NCBI GenBank assembly: GCA_965237985.1
Contig: OZ250161.1
Coordinates: 992,001 to 1,056,000 of the forward strand
Length of the DNA stretch: 64,000 nucleotides
Direction of reading: 5' to 3'
Source of the DNA: G965212025 sp965237985
GTDB lineage: Bacteria; Pseudomonadota; Gammaproteobacteria; Poriferisulfidales; Oxydemutatoraceae
Part shown: positions 15,805 through 24,802 of the stretch, piece by piece
Layout of the letters: the number at the start of each line of letters is the position of its first letter
Position numbering within the stretch: the first letter of the stretch is position 1
The notes under the pieces: model-generated
Database searches by the model: none
Seen by the model: the letters and a program-made list of their open reading frames with translations, nothing else
Told to the model about the DNA's origin: nothing
Position numbers and translations under genes: made by a program

Positions 15805-18465
15805 GTGAAGCAGGAAGATCAGGACCCGCTTGAAACGCAGGAATGGCTGGGTTCTCTGGATTCTCTGGTCGAGAGGGAGGGCACGGAACGTGTCCACTAC
15901 CTGTTGCAAAAACTACTTGACCGTTCCCGGCGACTCGGTGCAAATTTGCCATGGCAGGCAAATACCGCTTACCTGAATACGATACCTCTGGAGCGCCAGC
16001 AACCCATGCCAGGCGACCCGGCCATTGAACACAGAATCCGTGCCATTACCAGATGGAACGCGGCAATGATGGTCGTACGGGCAAACAAAAAAAACCCCGG
16101 TATCGGCGGGCATATCGCTACTTTCGCGTCTGCCGCGACACTGTACGATGTCGGATTCAATCACTTTTTCAAAGCTCCCGATGCAAAACAGGGAGGTGAT
16201 CTGGTTTTCATCCAAGGGCACTCCTCTCCCGGCATTTACGCTCGTGCATTTCTTGAAGGCCGGTTCGATGAAGCAACCTTGGACAACTTCCGTTGTGAAA
16301 CAAACGGGAAGGGGCTGTCGTCCTACCCCCATCCTCGCCTGATGCCAAAATTCTGGCAGTTCCCGACCGTCTCGATGGGGCTGGGTCCGATTATGTCCAT
16401 ATACCAGGCACGCTTTATGAAATATCTGGACGACAGAAAATTGTTGGACATGAAGGAGCGAAAAATATGGACCTTCATTGGCGACGGAGAAATGGATGAG
16501 CCTGAATCACTCGGTTGCATATCGCTTGCCGGCAGGGAAAAACTCGACAATCTCATTTATGTCGTGAACTGCAATCTCCAGCGCCTGGATGGACCGGTGC
16601 GCGGCAACAGCAAAATTATCCAGGAACTGGAGTCTGTCTTCCGCGGCGCCGGATGGAATGTCATTAAAATCATTTGGGGTTCGTACTGGGACCCCCTGCT
16701 CGCAGAAGACCACCATGGCCTTTTGCTCAAGCGCATGGAAGAAGCAGTGGATGGCGATTTTCAAAACTACAAAGCCCGCGACGGAGCGTATACGCGCGAG
16801 CACTTTTTCGGAAAATACCCAGAACTGAAAGCCATGGTGTCGACAATGACTGACCAAGACATCTGGCGATTAAACCGCGGTGGGCACGACCCACATAAAG
16901 TGTACGCCGCGTATTTCGAGGCCGCAAATCATCACGGGCAACCAACCGTCATACTTGCAAAGACCGTCAAAGGTTATGGCATGGGAGAATCGGGAGAAGG
17001 CGCAAATAAATCGCACCAGCAGAAAAAGATGGGACACGACGCGTTGCTCAACATGCGCAATCGCTTCGACTTGCCGCTCACAGACAAACAGGTTGCCAAC
17101 CTGGAGTACTTGAAATTGCCCAAAGACACCAAAGAATTCCTCTACCTCAAAGAAAGACGAGATCAGCTGGGTGGCTGGTTGCCAAGGCGGCAGTCAAATC
17201 ACATCGCTCCGGCATTGAAATTGCCGACTCTGGATGTTTTTGACCCCCTCCTTGTGCCGGGAAGCAAACGTAGTTTTTCCACCACCATGGCGCTCATCCG
17301 CATCCTGACGCTACTGTGCCGCAACAAACAAATCGGCAGACATATCGTTCCCATCGTTCCCGATGAAGCGCGCACATTCGGCATGGAAGGTCTGTTCAGA
17401 AAACTGGGCATCTATTCCTCAGTGGGACAACTGTACCAGCCGCAGGACATCGACCAGATCATGTTTTACAAAGAAGACAAATCGGGACAAATCCTCGAGG
17501 AAGCGATCTGCGAGGCCGGAGCTTTCTCGTCATGGCTTGCCAGTGCCACTTCCGCTGGAACACATGGCATTGAAACCATCCCTTTTTATATTTTCTACTC
17601 CATGTTTGGGTTTCAGCGCATTGGCGACCTGGCGTGGGCGGGCGGCGACATGGGAGCGCGCGGGTTCCTCATCGGGGGCACCGCCGGACGCACGACTCTG
17701 GCAGGAGAAGGCCTGCAACACCAGGATGGCCATAGCCACGTTTTTTCTTCCGCCTACCCCAGCTGTATATCTTATGACCCCTGCTACGCCTACGAACTGG
17801 CAGTCATCATTCATTACGGCCTGGAAAGAATGTTTCAAAATCGGGATGAAGTCTTTTTCTACTTGACGACCGCCAACGAAAACTACGAGCACCCACCACT
17901 GCCGGAAAATGTCAGAGAAGGGATTTGCAAAGGCATGTACCTTTTGCAAAAAGGTACTTTGAAAGCTCGTCCCACAGTGCGCCTGTTGGCCAGCGGCGCC
18001 ATTTTACGGGAAGCGATAAAAGCAGCCAAAAAACTCGCTGAAGACTGGGGCGTCAACACTGATGTCTGGAGCGTAACCAGTTTCACGGAGTTGCGGCGCG
18101 AAGCCATGGCAACCGCGCGCTATAACCGGCTGCACCCGGAACAGGAACCACGTCGCTCATACCTCGCTCAGTGCCTTGCCGACTGCGATGCCCCAATCGT
18201 CGCCATTTCCGATTACATGAGCTTACACGCGGATCAGATCTGCCCCTTTGTTGAGGCGCCTTTCCAGGCACTCGGCACCGATGGTTTCGGGCGTTCAGAC
18301 ACACGTGAAGCCTTGCGTGCTTTTTTTGAAGTCAATCAACAACACGTGGTCGTTGCCGCCCTGCATGGACTGGCCGAGAAAAACCAAGGCGAACACAGGC
18401 AGGTCAGCAAAGCCATTGACAAGTATGGTTTGGCCACCGACACCTTGCACCCACAAAGCCGATGA
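15805..18465 (+). CDS. aceE: Pyruvate dehydrogenase E1 component (homodimeric type)
   Basis: AceE decarboxylates pyruvate with thiamine diphosphate and acetylates the lipoyl groups of AceF, feeding acetyl-CoA to central metabolism. The 886-residue protein matches the gammaproteobacterial homodimeric E1 throughout. Visible blocks are RWNAAMMVVRANKK, GGDLVFIQGHSSPGIYARAF, the ThDP motif GDGEMDEPESLG, TVKGYGMG, RTFGMEGLFRKLGIYS, and TLAGEGLQHQDGHSH. The start is a GTG at 15805 because no ATG fits the usual N-terminal position. aceF follows after 60 bp, so the genes form an aceE-aceF-lpd operon. Confidence 0.95.
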   Translation: MKQEDQDPLETQEWLGSLDSLVEREGTERVHYLLQKLLDRSRRLGANLPWQANTAYLNTIPLERQQPMPGDPAIEHRIRAITRWNAAMMVVRANKKNPGIGGHIATFASAATLYDVGFNHFFKAPDAKQGGDLVFIQGHSSPGIYARAFLEGRFDEATLDNFRCETNGKGLSSYPHPRLMPKFWQFPTVSMGLGPIMSIYQARFMKYLDDRKLLDMKERKIWTFIGDGEMDEPESLGCISLAGREKLDNLIYVVNCNLQRLDGPVRGNSKIIQELESVFRGAGWNVIKIIWGSYWDPLLAEDHHGLLLKRMEEAVDGDFQNYKARDGAYTREHFFGKYPELKAMVSTMTDQDIWRLNRGGHDPHKVYAAYFEAANHHGQPTVILAKTVKGYGMGESGEGANKSHQQKKMGHDALLNMRNRFDLPLTDKQVANLEYLKLPKDTKEFLYLKERRDQLGGWLPRRQSNHIAPALKLPTLDVFDPLLVPGSKRSFSTTMALIRILTLLCRNKQIGRHIVPIVPDEARTFGMEGLFRKLGIYSSVGQLYQPQDIDQIMFYKEDKSGQILEEAICEAGAFSSWLASATSAGTHGIETIPFYIFYSMFGFQRIGDLAWAGGDMGARGFLIGGTAGRTTLAGEGLQHQDGHSHVFSSAYPSCISYDPCYAYELAVIIHYGLERMFQNRDEVFFYLTTANENYEHPPLPENVREGICKGMYLLQKGTLKARPTVRLLASGAILREAIKAAKKLAEDWGVNTDVWSVTSFTELRREAMATARYNRLHPEQEPRRSYLAQCLADCDAPIVAISDYMSLHADQICPFVEAPFQALGTDGFGRSDTREALRAFFEVNQQHVVVAALHGLAEKNQGEHRQVSKAIDKYGLATDTLHPQSR

Positions 18466-18525
18466 AAAGCGGGTGACTGGATTCCGCTTGCTGTCAGACA
18501 CAGACCGCCCTTGGAGTTCACTGGG

Positions 18526-19785
18526 ATGAGACACGAAATACGCGTGCCGGACATAGAAGATTACGACACTGTGGAAGTCATTGAACTCTTGGCGCAACCG
18601 GGCGATTTCGTGGCTATGGATGATTCCATTTTGACCATAGAAAGTGACAAGGCAGCCATGGAGATCCCGTCGCCGGTCAGCGGAAAAATCTCGGAAATTC
18701 TGGTCCGGATTGGGGAACAGGTTGCGGAAGGACATTTGCTTGCCGTGATTGAAAGTGCTGAAACTGAAGACACGCAGGTTGAAAAAACGCCAGTCGCAGG
18801 CAGTGAAATTCAGGTCTCCTCTCCCGAAGCGCCGTTGCAAAAACCCAAACCCGCGATCCGACCCGACCCTCCAGAGATGCCGAAAACCGCAACGCAAAAA
18901 CCACACGCCAGTCCGGCTGTGCGCCTGTTCGCTCGTGAACTGAACGTGGACCTTGGAGCAGTCAATGGCAGTGGCCCAAAAAGGCGCATTCTCAAAGAAG
19001 ACATTAAGTGTTTTGTGAAAGCGAAGCTCAGCGACAAAAAACCTGAGTCTCATCCACCCAGTGAAAAACAAATTGACTTTTCCCGTTTCGGAGAAATTGA
19101 AACCGTAAAACTGAAACGTATACCTCGAATCACGGCGACAAAAATGAGGCAGGCGTGGCTGACCATCCCACACGTGACACAGCACGACGAAGCAGACGTG
19201 GAAGTGCTGGAAACCCTAAGGAAATCTTTGCAACCCAAAGCAGAACAGGAACGTTTGAAATTGACCATTCTGCCTTTCTTGATCAAGGCGCTGGCCGTGA
19301 CAGCAACGCTGTTCCCAAAATTCCTCTCATCCCTGAATGAAGCAACCATGACACTCACCATGAAACGTTATTGCCACGTCGGGATTGCCGTTGACACCCC
19401 CCATGGACTGATGCGCCCAGTATTGAAAAACGCAGACCAGAAAAGCATTTTTGAAATTGCCGGCGCACTGGCTGAACTGAGTGAACGGGCTCGCAACGCC
19501 TCACTCAGGCGCGTGGATATTGACGGAGGATGTATTTCCGTTACCAGCCTAGGGAACATCGGTGGCATTTCTTTTACTCCGATCGTAGCACCCCCGGAAG
19601 TTGCGGTACTTGGCGTTTCGCGGATTTTTGTCAAGCCAGTCTGGGACGGGGAACGCTTCGTCCCACGCAGGAATCTGCCACTGGATCTCAGCTATGACCA
19701 CCGTGTCATCAATGGTGCCGATGCTGCGCGATTCCTCGTTCATTTTTGCCGCCTGCTGACTGACCCGGGGAAGTGGTCTCTGTGA
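18526..19785 (+). CDS. aceF: Dihydrolipoamide acetyltransferase (E2), single lipoyl domain
   Basis: The E2 core of pyruvate dehydrogenase transfers acetyl groups from lipoate to CoA. The 419-residue protein has one lipoyl domain (Lys in ESDKAAMEIPSP, about residues 2-75), a Pro/Glu-rich linker, an E3/E1-binding domain (SPAVRLFARELNVDLGAVNG) and a catalytic domain ending SYDHRVINGADAARFLVHF with the active His. E. coli AceF has three lipoyl domains. One-lipoyl forms occur in other bacteria. I chose the ATG at 18526, with GGAG upstream, over the TTG at 18511. Its stop codon TGA overlaps a GTG (GTGA) that was the ancestral lpd start before the border duplication described below. Confidence 0.95.
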   Translation: MRHEIRVPDIEDYDTVEVIELLAQPGDFVAMDDSILTIESDKAAMEIPSPVSGKISEILVRIGEQVAEGHLLAVIESAETEDTQVEKTPVAGSEIQVSSPEAPLQKPKPAIRPDPPEMPKTATQKPHASPAVRLFARELNVDLGAVNGSGPKRRILKEDIKCFVKAKLSDKKPESHPPSEKQIDFSRFGEIETVKLKRIPRITATKMRQAWLTIPHVTQHDEADVEVLETLRKSLQPKAEQERLKLTILPFLIKALAVTATLFPKFLSSLNEATMTLTMKRYCHVGIAVDTPHGLMRPVLKNADQKSIFEIAGALAELSERARNASLRRVDIDGGCISVTSLGNIGGISFTPIVAPPEVAVLGVSRIFVKPVWDGERFVPRRNLPLDLSYDHRVINGADAARFLVHFCRLLTDPGKWSL

Positions 19786-20211
19786 CAACCATTGAAACGC
19801 AACTCGTGGTAGCTTGGCGGTGGGCCGGTTATAGTGCTGCGTTTCGTGCCGCTGATTCAGGCGTGCAAACCCTCACCGTGGAGCGTTATCGGCAACTCGC
19901 AGGGGTGTGCCTGAACATGGGCTGCATTCCATCCAAAACGCTTTTGCATGTCGCCCGTGTCATCGCTGATGCCAATGCTGCGTGATTCCTCGTTCATTTT
20001 TGCCGCCTGCTGACTGACCCGGGGAAGTGGTCTCTGTGACAACCATTGAAACGCAGCTCGTGGTGCTTGGCGGTGGGCCAGGCGGTTATAGTGCTGCGTT
20101 TCGAGCCGCTGATTCAGGCGTGCAAACCCTCATCGTGGAGCGTTATCGGCAACTCGGAGGGGTGTGCCTGAACATGGGCTGCATTCCATCCAAAACGCTT
20201 TTGCATGTCGC
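19701..20211 (+). repeat. Tandem duplication across the aceF/lpd border
   Basis: Copy 1 is 19701-19954 (254 bp) and copy 2 is 19955-20211 (257 bp). Each runs from the last part of aceF through the first 60 codons of lpd. The unit is bounded by the decamer CCGTGTCATC, present at 19701, 19955 and 20212. This is the microhomology expected for slippage or unequal joining between aceF and lpd. Copy 1 of the lpd start has one inserted base and a 4-bp deletion, and the aceF piece in copy 2 has point changes. Confidence 0.92.
19782..19985 (+). pseudogene. Truncated lpd start (duplicate)
   Basis: This is the first copy of the lpd N-terminus made by the tandem duplication. It starts at the GTG overlapping the aceF stop and reads TTIETQLVV, but the FAD-binding GGGPGG motif has become AWRWAG through an inserted base and a 4-bp deletion. 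The redox-site stretch NMGCIPSKTLLHVARVI is retained. The frame then runs into the duplicated aceF tail and stops at 19985 after 67 codons. It still occupies the translationally coupled position behind aceF, so it is probably translated into a useless peptide. Confidence 0.88.
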
Positions 20212-21442
20212 CCGTGTCATCACCGAATGTGAAGAACTCAGCGCTTTTGGTGTGGACTTTCAAAAACCACGCCTGGATCTGGAAAAACTGTACGAGCGGA
20301 ACAACGCGGTGCTGAACCAACTGGGAAGAGGACTTGCGAAACTTGCCAGACTGCGAAAAGTAACCGTGTTACAAGGCGAGGCTTCTTTTATTTCGCCCAC
20401 CGAACTTTTCTGTGTGTCCTCGGCAGGCGAAAAGCAACGCCTGAAGTTTGAAACCGCCATCATTGCCTGCGGTTCTCGTCCCGCCACTTTGAGCTTTATG
20501 CCGAATGATCCACGCATCCTAGACTCCACGAGCGCTCTCGATATTCGCCGGATACCCAAACGTCTGCTAATTATCGGCGGCGGTGTGATCGGTCTGGAAA
20601 TGGCGTGTATCTATGACGCGCTGGGTACCAGAATCACCTTGCTTGAGGCCACTGGACATTTGTTGCCGGGGTGTGATCCGGACTTGGCAGCCCCATTGAT
20701 AAAACGGATACAAAGGAGATACGAAAACCTGTCGGTGAACGCACAAGTCACTGCCGTAAAAGTGGAACAAAATGGACTCTTTGCATCCTGGCAACATGGT
20801 GAAGAGCAACACGAAGAGATGTTTGACGCATTGCTGGTTGCCGTTGGGCGCCTCCCAAACAGCGACTTGCTTTGCCTGGAACAGACAGGTGTAAAAACCA
20901 CTAAAAACGGTTTGATCCCCTGCGATGAACAATTGCGCACCAACGTTCCGAATATCTACGCAATCGGCGATGTCACCCCAGGTCCCATGCTGGCGCACCG
21001 TGCTTCACACCAAGGCAAAGTGGCCGCCGAAGTCATAGCGGGGAAAACCCGTTCCTTCATGCCATACGCCATTCCGGAAGTCGCTTACACTGATCCAGAG
21101 ATCGCTTGGGTGGGATTAAGCGAAAGTGATGCGAAAGCACGAAATATTCCCATTGAAACCGGGACCTTTCCTTGGGCGGCAAGCGGCCGCGCACTCGGCA
21201 TGGCACGCAGTGAAGGTCTGACAAAAATCATTCGCGAACCCGACAGCGGTCTTTTACTCGGAGCTGGCATTGTCGGCAACCATGCCGGGGAACTCATTGC
21301 CGAGGCGACACACGCGCTGGAAATGGGTGCCGACACACAGGACCTAGCCCTGACCATTCACCCACACCCGACTTTGTCGGAAACCATCGGTTTCGCCGCA
21401 GAAGTTTGCGAAAAAACCATCGTTGATCTACCACCCAAATAA
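20036..21442 (+). CDS. lpd: Dihydrolipoamide dehydrogenase (E3)
   Basis: This enzyme re-oxidises dihydrolipoyl groups of the pyruvate dehydrogenase complex, passing electrons via FAD to NAD. The 468-residue protein shows the FAD motif LGGGPGGYSAAFRAADSG, the redox disulphide GGVCLNMGCIPSK, the NAD motif IIGGGVIGLEMA, YAIGDVTPGPMLAHRASHQG and the C-terminal HPHPTLSE catalytic His/Glu of the partner subunit. The GTG at 20036 is chosen because the same GTG overlaps the aceF stop in the ancestral arrangement, retained at 19782. An in-frame GTG lies nine bases earlier. After the duplication it no longer overlaps the real aceF stop, so its translation coupling is altered. Confidence 0.95.
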   Translation: MTTIETQLVVLGGGPGGYSAAFRAADSGVQTLIVERYRQLGGVCLNMGCIPSKTLLHVARVITECEELSAFGVDFQKPRLDLEKLYERNNAVLNQLGRGLAKLARLRKVTVLQGEASFISPTELFCVSSAGEKQRLKFETAIIACGSRPATLSFMPNDPRILDSTSALDIRRIPKRLLIIGGGVIGLEMACIYDALGTRITLLEATGHLLPGCDPDLAAPLIKRIQRRYENLSVNAQVTAVKVEQNGLFASWQHGEEQHEEMFDALLVAVGRLPNSDLLCLEQTGVKTTKNGLIPCDEQLRTNVPNIYAIGDVTPGPMLAHRASHQGKVAAEVIAGKTRSFMPYAIPEVAYTDPEIAWVGLSESDAKARNIPIETGTFPWAASGRALGMARSEGLTKIIREPDSGLLLGAGIVGNHAGELIAEATHALEMGADTQDLALTIHPHPTLSETIGFAAEVCEKTIVDLPPK

Positions 21443-21790
21443 ACTTCGCGTTTCACGGAAAAGGCTCCCGAATAGCCGTAAAAGCAAACCGGCGCCCCGT
21501 TCTGGAACAGTCGACACCGGGTTAAGCTGAAAAAACTATTTGCAGAGAGGCCGCTGCAGGGAACGGGGAGCATCTGTGCCTTGAAATTCCTCTTGCCGAC
21601 ATGCAGGGCTGGAAAAGCCGCAACCTGTGTCCTGGTGTAAAATCCGGCTTCAGTTATCTGTGGGCTGATTTCACTCCACATTACAGAAATTGTCCGAATC
21701 ATTCATGGCTTGCAGAGATTTTCGCACGCGTATTGCTGCTTGGTTTTAATCTGCATTTTGACTTGCCAGACAGGATAGAGGCGCTTCGCC
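21443..21790. other. Intergenic region lpd-glyQ
   Basis: I see no gene here. It presumably contains the end of the ace-lpd transcript and the glyQS promoter. No clear T-tailed hairpin was recognised. Confidence 0.4.
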
Positions 21791-22672
21791 ATGCCAAACG
21801 CTAAAACATTTCAAGGGCTTATCCAAACACTGACCGGCTACTGGGAAAAGCAGGGATGTGTGGTGATGCAGCCTTATGACTTGCCCATGGGCGCGGCTAC
21901 TTTTCACCCAGCTACTTTTTTGCGTTCGCTGGGCCCGGACCCCTGGCGATGTGTATATTCACAAGGCTGCAGACGTCCAAATGATGGCCGCTACGGTACG
22001 AACCCAAATCGATTGCAACACTATTACCAGCTCCAGGTCGTGTTAAAACCTTCCCCCGCAGACATGCAGCGCCTCTACCTGGATTCACTGGAAGCGGTGG
22101 GATTTGACCCCCTTTGTGAGGACATTCGTTTCGTTGAAGACAATTGGGAATCTCCCACGCTGGGAGCCGTAGGTTATGGCTGGGAAGTCTGGGTCAATGG
22201 CATGGAAGTGAGCCAGTACACGTATTTTCAAAAAGCTGGAGGGATTGAATGTCGGCCGGTTAGCGGAGAAATCAGTTACGGCCTTGAACGTCTGTCTATG
22301 CTCATTCAAGACAAAAACAGTATTTACGATCTGGATTGGGGTGCCGGTTTTGGCGGCGAGACGCTGACTTACGGAAAAGTGTTTCAGCGCAATGAACGGG
22401 AACAATCCGCGTACAACTTTGAGCTTGCCGACACAGAAGACTTGCAAGACAGTTTTAGTCGATGCGAAAAAACCTGTTTCCTTCTCATTGAACAAAAGCT
22501 GGCGTTGCCGGCGTACGAACAAACGATACTGGCCTCCCATGCTTTCAATTTGCTGGACTCTCGCCACGCGATTTCGGCAATTGAACGACAACAGTACGTG
22601 TTGCGAACGCGTTCCATGGCAAGCAGTGTTGCCGGGCTGTATGACCGCATGTGTCGTGAAACATCGTCCTGA
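21791..22672 (+). CDS. glyQ: Glycyl-tRNA synthetase alpha subunit
   Basis: The alpha subunit of the alpha2beta2 bacterial GlyRS forms glycyl-adenylate. The 293-residue protein has typical blocks: TFHPATFLRSLGPDPW, RRPNDGRYGTNPNRLQHYYQ, QVVLKPSP, VEDNWESPTLGAVGYGWEVW, GGIECRPVSGEISYGLERL. The length is normal. Its stop TGA overlaps the glyS ATG by one base (TGATG), giving tight translational coupling. Confidence 0.97.
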   Translation: MPNAKTFQGLIQTLTGYWEKQGCVVMQPYDLPMGAATFHPATFLRSLGPDPWRCVYSQGCRRPNDGRYGTNPNRLQHYYQLQVVLKPSPADMQRLYLDSLEAVGFDPLCEDIRFVEDNWESPTLGAVGYGWEVWVNGMEVSQYTYFQKAGGIECRPVSGEISYGLERLSMLIQDKNSIYDLDWGAGFGGETLTYGKVFQRNEREQSAYNFELADTEDLQDSFSRCEKTCFLLIEQKLALPAYEQTILASHAFNLLDSRHAISAIERQQYVLRTRSMASSVAGLYDRMCRETSS

Positions 22673-24756
22673 TGTCCAAAACCGAAACCTTGCTTGTTGA
22701 AATTGGAACCGAGGAGCTACCACCAGCCTGTCAGCACGAACTGGCTGCCACACTGGCTGAAAAACTGAGGCAAGCCTTGCGTGAAGATGCACGGCTTGCG
22801 TTTGCAGGCAAAAAGGTCTTTTCCACTCCGCGCCGCTTGGCAGTGCTTTTTTACAAACTTGAAGCAGCCCAAAACGAAATGAAGAAGCGGGTTTCGGGCC
22901 CGCTTCTGGAAACCGCTTTTGATGAATGTGGTCACGTGCAAGCAGCGGCGATTGGCTTTGCCAAAAAATTTAATGTTCAGCCCGATGAGCTGATACGCGA
23001 TGAAAAAACCGGGAGACTGGTTTGCGATGTCAAGGTTCCGGGCTTGAAAATTGATGTGCTTTTCCCCACAGCGCTCAAGAAGGCGATACAGAGTCTGCAT
23101 CTGCATACCAGAATGCGATGGGGAGAACATCCCTTTGAGTTTGTTCGTCCGGTACGCTGGCTTTGTGTACTTTACGGTGTCAAAGAAATCAAAATGGAAT
23201 TATTCGGGGTGCAGGCGAGTCGCTGTACACGCGGGCATATCCACCATTGCCCTGACAAACTCCCACTCCCGAGAGCGGACGATTATCAACGCGTTTTGAG
23301 AGAGCAAGGCAAAGTTGAGATTGACCCTGCCACGCGGCGTGAAAAAATTCTTGACGCCGCGCGTATCGCCGCCATGAACGCGGGGGGTTGCCTGCGCGAA
23401 TCTGAAAAACTGTTGGATGAAGTGGCTGCAATGATTGAATGGCCGCTGGTGGTGGGAGGGGGTTTTGACGAACGCTTCCTGTCCCTTCCTCGCGAAGTCA
23501 TTTTAGAAACCTTGGAAAAAACATTAAAAGCCTTCGGCATCAGCGATCACACTGGGAAACTGATGCCTGGCTTCATTATCGTGGCGAACGTGGCAAGCAA
23601 AAACCCAGCCCGCATTCGCGCCGGTTATGAAAAAGTCGTCCGCCCCCGCCTGGAAGACGCACTGTTTTTTTATGAACGGGACGGGAAGAAATCTTTAGCC
23701 GACCGTCGCCCGGGTCTGTCCGGCATCTTGTTTTTAACCGGACTGGGCTCTTTGGCAGACAAAACCCGACGTGTTTCTGTTCTGGCCAGTCAACTTGCTC
23801 CGATATGCGGCGCACAAACCAGCGAGGTAAACGAAGCAGCATTACTGTGTAAAACCGATCTGCTGACCGATATGGTGAGGGAATACCCCACCCTGCAAGG
23901 AACCATCGGCAAGCACTACGCGTTGCGCGACGGGTTGCCGACGGCAGTGGCCACTGCCATAGGCGAGCATCTTTTGCCGCGCCAGTCCGGCGACACATTG
24001 CCGGAAACTCCGGCCGGAATTTCCCTCGCACTCGCTGACCGCCTTGACACCCTGGTCGGTATTTTCTCCACGGGTTACAAAGCGGCCGGTTCCAGTGACC
24101 CTTTGGGCACACGCCGGGTGGCACTTGGCATTCTGCATATTTTGGTGGAGCGAGGCATCCATCTTTCAATCGAATACTGGCTTGCGCAGGCGCAACAAGC
24201 CTTTTGCAAAATGGGGCTCCCGGACCAAGGCAGTGAAACGAAAATTTTCCTTTGCGAACGATTCAGGACCTGGTGCCTGGATCGCGGTTCGCCTCGCACC
24301 CACGTCAGTGCCGTGTGCGCCAACATGCCTTCCGACTTTTATGACGCCAGCCAGCGGCTGTCTGCACTCGAGCAATTCATGCGATCTTCTGAAGCCGTCC
24401 GGCTAGTGGAAATCAATAAGCGCATTCGGAACATCGTGCGCAAAGCTCCGGGCACCACAGTCGACACGCTGCGGTTTCAACAGGTAGCTGAAAAAGAACT
24501 TTACAACTGTTACAAAAACTGTGTTTTGAAAATTCAAAAGTTGTGCATCAAACGCAAATATTTTGATGCCATGCGGGAGCTTGTACACCTGAGTGACCCA
24601 CTTGACAGGTTTTTTATCGACGTGCTGGTGATGTGTAAAAACCGGGAGTTGCGCAACAATCGCCTGGCGCTACTAGGCGGTTTGCAGGCATTGTTCCTCG
24701 AAATAGCAGATTTTTCTCAGGTCGTCCCTACCGCCCGGGAAAAGGAAACCACCTGA
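22672..24756 (+). CDS. glyS: Glycyl-tRNA synthetase beta subunit
   Basis: The beta subunit binds tRNA-Gly and completes the heterotetrameric enzyme. The 694-residue protein has the family start LLVEIGTEELPP, RRLAVLF, the HD-like core (SKNPARIRAGYEKVVRPRLEDALFF in two blocks), QGTIGKHYALRDG, and a C-terminal anticodon-binding part (ANMPSDFYDASQRLSALEQF). The length is normal. It is translationally coupled to glyQ and convergent with the RCC1-repeat gene, with a hairpin between them. Confidence 0.96.
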   Translation: MSKTETLLVEIGTEELPPACQHELAATLAEKLRQALREDARLAFAGKKVFSTPRRLAVLFYKLEAAQNEMKKRVSGPLLETAFDECGHVQAAAIGFAKKFNVQPDELIRDEKTGRLVCDVKVPGLKIDVLFPTALKKAIQSLHLHTRMRWGEHPFEFVRPVRWLCVLYGVKEIKMELFGVQASRCTRGHIHHCPDKLPLPRADDYQRVLREQGKVEIDPATRREKILDAARIAAMNAGGCLRESEKLLDEVAAMIEWPLVVGGGFDERFLSLPREVILETLEKTLKAFGISDHTGKLMPGFIIVANVASKNPARIRAGYEKVVRPRLEDALFFYERDGKKSLADRRPGLSGILFLTGLGSLADKTRRVSVLASQLAPICGAQTSEVNEAALLCKTDLLTDMVREYPTLQGTIGKHYALRDGLPTAVATAIGEHLLPRQSGDTLPETPAGISLALADRLDTLVGIFSTGYKAAGSSDPLGTRRVALGILHILVERGIHLSIEYWLAQAQQAFCKMGLPDQGSETKIFLCERFRTWCLDRGSPRTHVSAVCANMPSDFYDASQRLSALEQFMRSSEAVRLVEINKRIRNIVRKAPGTTVDTLRFQQVAEKELYNCYKNCVLKIQKLCIKRKYFDAMRELVHLSDPLDRFFIDVLVMCKNRELRNNRLALLGGLQALFLEIADFSQVVPTAREKETT

Positions 24757-24773
24757 ACCAGGCATTCTCGATG

Positions 24774-24798
24774 CCCTGCTGTCCTCGTCTCAGCAGGG
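24774..24798. terminator. Hairpin between convergent glyS and RCC1 gene
   Basis: A perfect 8-bp stem (CCCTGCTG, 9-nt loop, CAGCAGGG) lies in the 46-bp gap between two convergent genes. No long T-run follows on either side, so it would be a weak or factor-assisted bidirectional terminator. Confidence 0.5.
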
Positions 24799-24802
24799 AA
24801 AA

